Source of the DNA: Glomus cerebriforme
Lineage: Eukaryota > Glomeromycota > Glomeromycetes > Glomerales > Glomeraceae
Direction: 5' to 3'
Assembly: GCA_003550305.1 (NCBI GenBank)
Contig: QKYT01000153.1
Span: forward strand, 1 to 64,000
Length of the DNA: 64,000 bases
The position numbers and the translations under genes are program-made. The first letter of the stretch is position 1, and the number at the start of each line of letters is the position of its first letter. The notes under the pieces were generated by a model that did not search any database, had not been told where the DNA came from, and worked only from the letters and a program-made list of their open reading frames with translations. Shown here one piece after another: positions 60,035-64,000 of this stretch.

Positions 60035-60906
60035 ATGAGGAACAAATATATATATATAGTAGTATGGATAATCAGGTATGTACAGTATATTATTCAATCC
60101 CATTGATAGTAATTCAACCGGGTACGCTATATGTAACCCAAACAATGGAAGAGAGGAACATTAAATTTTTAAGACGATGATATCAATTCAGTTTTCTATA
60201 TTTGGGGGGAATTCGCGCTTGTTAGATTTTCCAAGTTCCCGATTTTCATTAAAAATAAGTTTTAACTAAATTTCGGATCGTTAAAAATTGACCAATCAGA
60301 GAAATATTTTATTTCAACGTATTATCTAAGGGTTATAATAAAAAAAAATTACTTTGCGTAATATTGAGTACTATATGCATTAAAAAGAACATTTTTCTGG
60401 AAATGACCTTTTTTTTAATATTTTCGTTTTCAGCCTCGCTAACAGAAGTTGAACAAGTTTTTTTTCATGATCAAACTAAATGAGGTTACTATAACGTTTA
60501 ATGGCTTTAATTATGGTCATTTCATTTGTAATGAATTTACCAAATTTAGGCCTTTCATGTTAATTATGTCATTGTGGGATTTGAAATAAATGGTAATCAT
60601 GGGTTTAACAGGAAAAATCACTATCAGCTATTCTAAAATGTAACTTTAAAATTATTTTTAGGATAACTTGCCAAATATGAATTGCGTAACATGCTATCAA
60701 AAACCAAAATGTCGATAGTCAAAAAAAAAATAATAAAAACCTTTCGATTTTTTTTTCAATGAATTTTTTTTAACGAGAATCTTTCTCCTGTTCATATTTT
60801 ATATATATAAAAAAAAAAAAAAAAAAAATTACAAAAACAAAAGAGTGAAATTTTTTTTATTTTAAAAAGAAATTTTGATCCTTTAACATTCAATGAAATA
60901 TCAAAA
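60035..60906. other. Intergenic region, promoter of paralogue C
   Basis: No exon recognised. TATATATATAAA occurs near 60799-60810, about 100 bp before the start of paralogue C. The rest is AT-rich with no structure. Confidence 0.4.
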
Positions 60907-61958
60907 ATGTCTTTTTTAACAAGAAAGTTCTCAACGTTCCTGATTTTAATTCTAATAATAATAGTTCTACTTTCAAATAACTTTATCATGGCTCAAACAA
61001 ATAATGATGTAGATTGTCATTCTTCGTCTAATCCTTGTAACAAAGTTAATAATCTATTAAAACCTTGTAATGAAACATTACCTATGCCTCCCAAATTAAA
61101 TGATACTGATGCAATCCAAAACATCAATTATTTTGTTGGAAGTAAGTAATAAAAAAAAAAAATTGTATCAACTTTATGAGATTAACAGGTGTATTAATTA
61201 TTATTTTTTTCAGACTCCAAAGAAGCAAAATGTTGGTGTAGTGGAGAATTTTATAATTTATTATTAAATTGTACGTTATGTTTGACCGAACCAACCGTTA
61301 ATGCAACTATCAGTCCATTGGATGAATATAAAAATGATTGTAAAAAATATGGGACAGAATTTAAAGAACCAAAGTATAAATTTTATTTTTTATTTTTATT
61401 TTTTTTTTCTTTCTTAAAGATTTAATCGGTTCTAATTAAAAATTTTTTTTATTAAGTCAATCAAGTTCTTTATCAATAACGACACCATCAGAAGCAAAAG
61501 GTCCAAATAAACTTTTACTTGCGCTTGGTATTAGCGCATTAATAACATTATTAGCAATTTTAGCTTTTTGTCTTTTTGTTATGAGAAGAAAAAAGAAAAA
61601 ATCACGCGCGTATGAGAAATTGAAATCAGATTTTCATTCAAAAGGAAGAGGAATTGAAATTGGAGGGGGAAATATTGTTGTTGAAAATGATGGAAAAGAA
61701 TTATATTCACCTTCAGTTCCAATGCCACCGCCATTAGCCCATCAACCACAACAGAATGAACAGCAACAACAATCGAATGATCAAAATGATCATAATGAAC
61801 AGAATCCTTGTAATTTTAATACTGGAATTTATGGAGAACAACAATATTATGTTGATGCATCTCAATCTCAAGTACCAAGATCTAGAGAAAGTTATGAATA
61901 TTCTGATAATAATAATAATGTTAATAATCAATATGTTTATCAAAATTATCCCCAATAA
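60907..61958 (+). CDS. Secreted-type Cys-rich single-pass membrane protein, paralogue C
   Basis: Three exons (60907-61141, 61214-61373, 61457-61958) join to 298 residues. A long signal peptide (FLILILIIIVLLSNNFIMAQ) is followed by a Cys domain with DCHSSSNPCNKVNNLLKPCN, then AKCWCSGEFYNLLLNCTLC and LDEYKNDC. A short Ser/Thr linker leads to one membrane span at about 150-173 (LLLALGISALITLLAILAF) and a basic RRKKKKSR. The cytosolic tail of about 125 residues has VPMPPPLAHQPQ, Gln/Asn runs and several Tyr (RESYEYSD, YQNYPQ). Architecture and first intron phase match paralogue A. The tail differs from A in sequence but shares low complexity. Function unknown; a receptor or wall-sensor role is inference. 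Confidence 0.75.
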
Positions 61959-64000
61959 TGTTTTGTATATAAAAAAAAAATATATATATTTTTGTATGTT
62001 TAGTTTGTAATTTTAAATAAATTTACGGGTTTTCTTTTATAAATATGGTTATACTTTACTAATTATAGATCACTTTATAAACAAATAAACAAACGATGAT
62101 GATTTATTTTTTCTTTATTATTATTGATTTTATCTGTTATGCATTAGTTCCATATCGTTGTGCACATGCGGCTTACCCTTTTGATATTTTAGAAACAAGT
62201 TGAATTTTCTTGTTTGTAACTAATATTAAATCTATTCACAGTTTCTCATAGCGCCATTGATAGGTCTTGGATATTTTAGGCAATTTTTTTTTCCAAAAGA
62301 ACCTTTCCTTAAAATTACATAAAATAGTATTTTTACCATTGGCAGCATTATACCTTGGATATGAATGTCATATATAGTAAAGACACTCAGTCCTTAATCA
62401 GTTCTTATATGCACAGAATACATACTTACTATAAATAAAATAAATATAAATGAAAGCTTAATATATATTTATTCTCATATATCATATTCATCACTAAATT
62501 ATATTTGTTTTCTTATGTTTTATTTTGATACTGTATCAGTATTTCTTTTTATTGAACAAATTAGATTTTAATTTTATTAGAAGGAAGAGTTTTGAATATT
62601 TGAATGATATTCAAATCTGCAAATTTAAATAGTTTAGCAGTAAATGATTATTTGTAATGACAGTTTTTTAAATAAATTATCTTTCATAATGCTATAGTAC
62701 GTGATGGATAGATGGTAGCTATATAAAAAGCTAAAGTAAATTTCTTAATTAATGGTTAATAGGTAATTAAGATCATTACAATTAATCAATATCAAATCCA
62801 TTTGAATTTGATAAATTTTAACCAATCATCATAGCTTTAAATTATCTATACTTGTATATATTCATTTGTTCCAATTATTAGTATTCTGAATTGAATATAT
62901 AACCTTAGTAAAGGTATTGAGAATTTATGTTATATGTTTATTGTAATATTCTGTATTTTTGATGATTGATTATTTCACAAATAATAACTTTAATCTTCCA
63001 ACTAGTACAAGTTTTACACAATTTCATCATGATACTGCTTATAATTAAAATGATTAATTTAAAGATAAGTATATCTTAGTATATATTTATAATGTGAAAC
63101 TTAATAATTAATTTTGATCTTAGTACTGATAAATGCCAATAGATGTAAGCCTTTTTACTATTTATTATTCAGGAAAAATTTAAAATATTGTCCTCTACAA
63201 TGACACTATAATATCAAAAATAATAAATAATAGTTATTGGATAGAGAAAAAAATATCAGGCTACTGACTTCTGCATGTGTAATTTGCCATTATTCACTTT
63301 AAAATCAATTTATTAATTGATAACAATTACAATATAAATAATAAAAATTTTTTTTTTTTTGCTCTTCTAAGTGATAACAACTCATCAATTCTCTGATAAA
63401 TTTCTACAATAATTTTCTTTTTTGATATTCTTTTTTATAATATTTGTTATTTCAGTAAAAAATGAGTATAAACCAATTTCTCTTTAAATTATCTTAATTT
63501 TTAAAATAGCTTTCAAAATAAATTATGTCTTTACTAGAGGTTATCCAAAAAATTATTTCATTCAGATCATTCGTGTCAGGTAAGATTTATTAAAAAACTT
63601 AAAAACTACTATGTTTTACATCATTCAAGTATTCTTTTTCAATTAATGTATGCTTAATATAGGAAAAAAAATTAGCTATACAGAACTTCGATAAGACATA
63701 TATCTTGTTCTTTGCAAATATTGCTTCTTTTAATAATATATCTTTTGTGATTTAAAATTAGCATCTCCATTTTCTCAATGATAAAAACTATTATGATGAT
63801 AGTATTAAATTTTTTGAAATTTGAATGCTAATTGCAATTTCTTATTATATCCATTGAACTGTAATCCATCTAAAAATTTGGTCTACATGGTAAGAATTTC
63901 TTGTTTAACAGATCTTTAAAAATATATCAATACTTGCGCTTACTGCTTATATGATTACATAGAAGGCATTATTTAAATTTTTTTACAATATATTATTTCT
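61959..64000. other. AT-rich right end without a supported gene
   Basis: No open frame, splice-linked exon, tRNA or clear repeat can be supported. Occasional AATAAA strings after 62010 are the 3' flank of paralogue C. Confidence 0.5.

Overview
This is eukaryotic, most likely fungal, nuclear DNA. It is strongly AT-rich, and almost every recognisable gene is split by short introns (mostly 60-90 nt) with GT-AG ends, so most coding regions had to be assembled exon by exon. Very small exons (18-28 nt), a Crinkler-type header fragment, small secreted proteins and several decayed, apparently multicopy families together suggest an arbuscular mycorrhizal fungus of the Rhizophagus/Glomeromycotina type. 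That assignment is inference; the sequence itself shows only an AT-rich, intron-rich fungal-like genome. I found no tRNA, rRNA or CRISPR array.

Layout. 0-3 kb: repeat debris, a broken Crinkler header and a poly(A)-tailed retrosequence. 3.2-5.8 kb: NatB catalytic subunit Naa20 (minus), then two decayed plus-strand pseudogenes, one with a CID domain (RTT103/RPRD1-like) and one of organellar tryptophanyl-tRNA synthetase. 6.8-12.7 kb: a dense block with a membrane RING-H2 protein, Mn superoxide dismutase, a SET-MYND protein, mitochondrial ribosomal protein bS6m and LSm5. 13-20.7 kb: repeat territory with a hairpin element, a frameshifted SAM-like family pseudogene, a decayed transposase-like element and an unusual array of splice-signal-bearing hairpins. 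21-38 kb: eIF2B gamma, a Pro/Tyr-rich repeat membrane protein, an ORMDL protein, a BAP31-like protein, an RS/RRM protein, sedlin (TRAPPC2), a DPH6-like ligase, a small secreted protein, a TMEM128-like protein and TAF12. 38-52 kb: a Met30-type F-box/WD40 protein, an intronless condensation-like acyltransferase, an intronless PPR protein, a RidA protein and an FHA-kinase of the Chk2/Rad53 type. 52-56 kb is AT-rich with no convincing gene. 56.4-62 kb: three tandem paralogues encoding signal-peptide, cysteine-rich, membrane-attached proteins, the middle one broken. 62-64 kb: AT-rich, nothing recognisable.

Most genes are housekeeping and are arranged as independent units, several in tight head-to-head pairs (SOD2/SMYD, bS6m/LSm5, BAP31/RS-RRM, DPH6/secreted protein) that may share promoters, and one tail-to-tail pair separated by only 2 bp. 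The least explained parts are the 17.5-19.7 kb hairpin array and the 56.4-62 kb family of cysteine-rich surface proteins.
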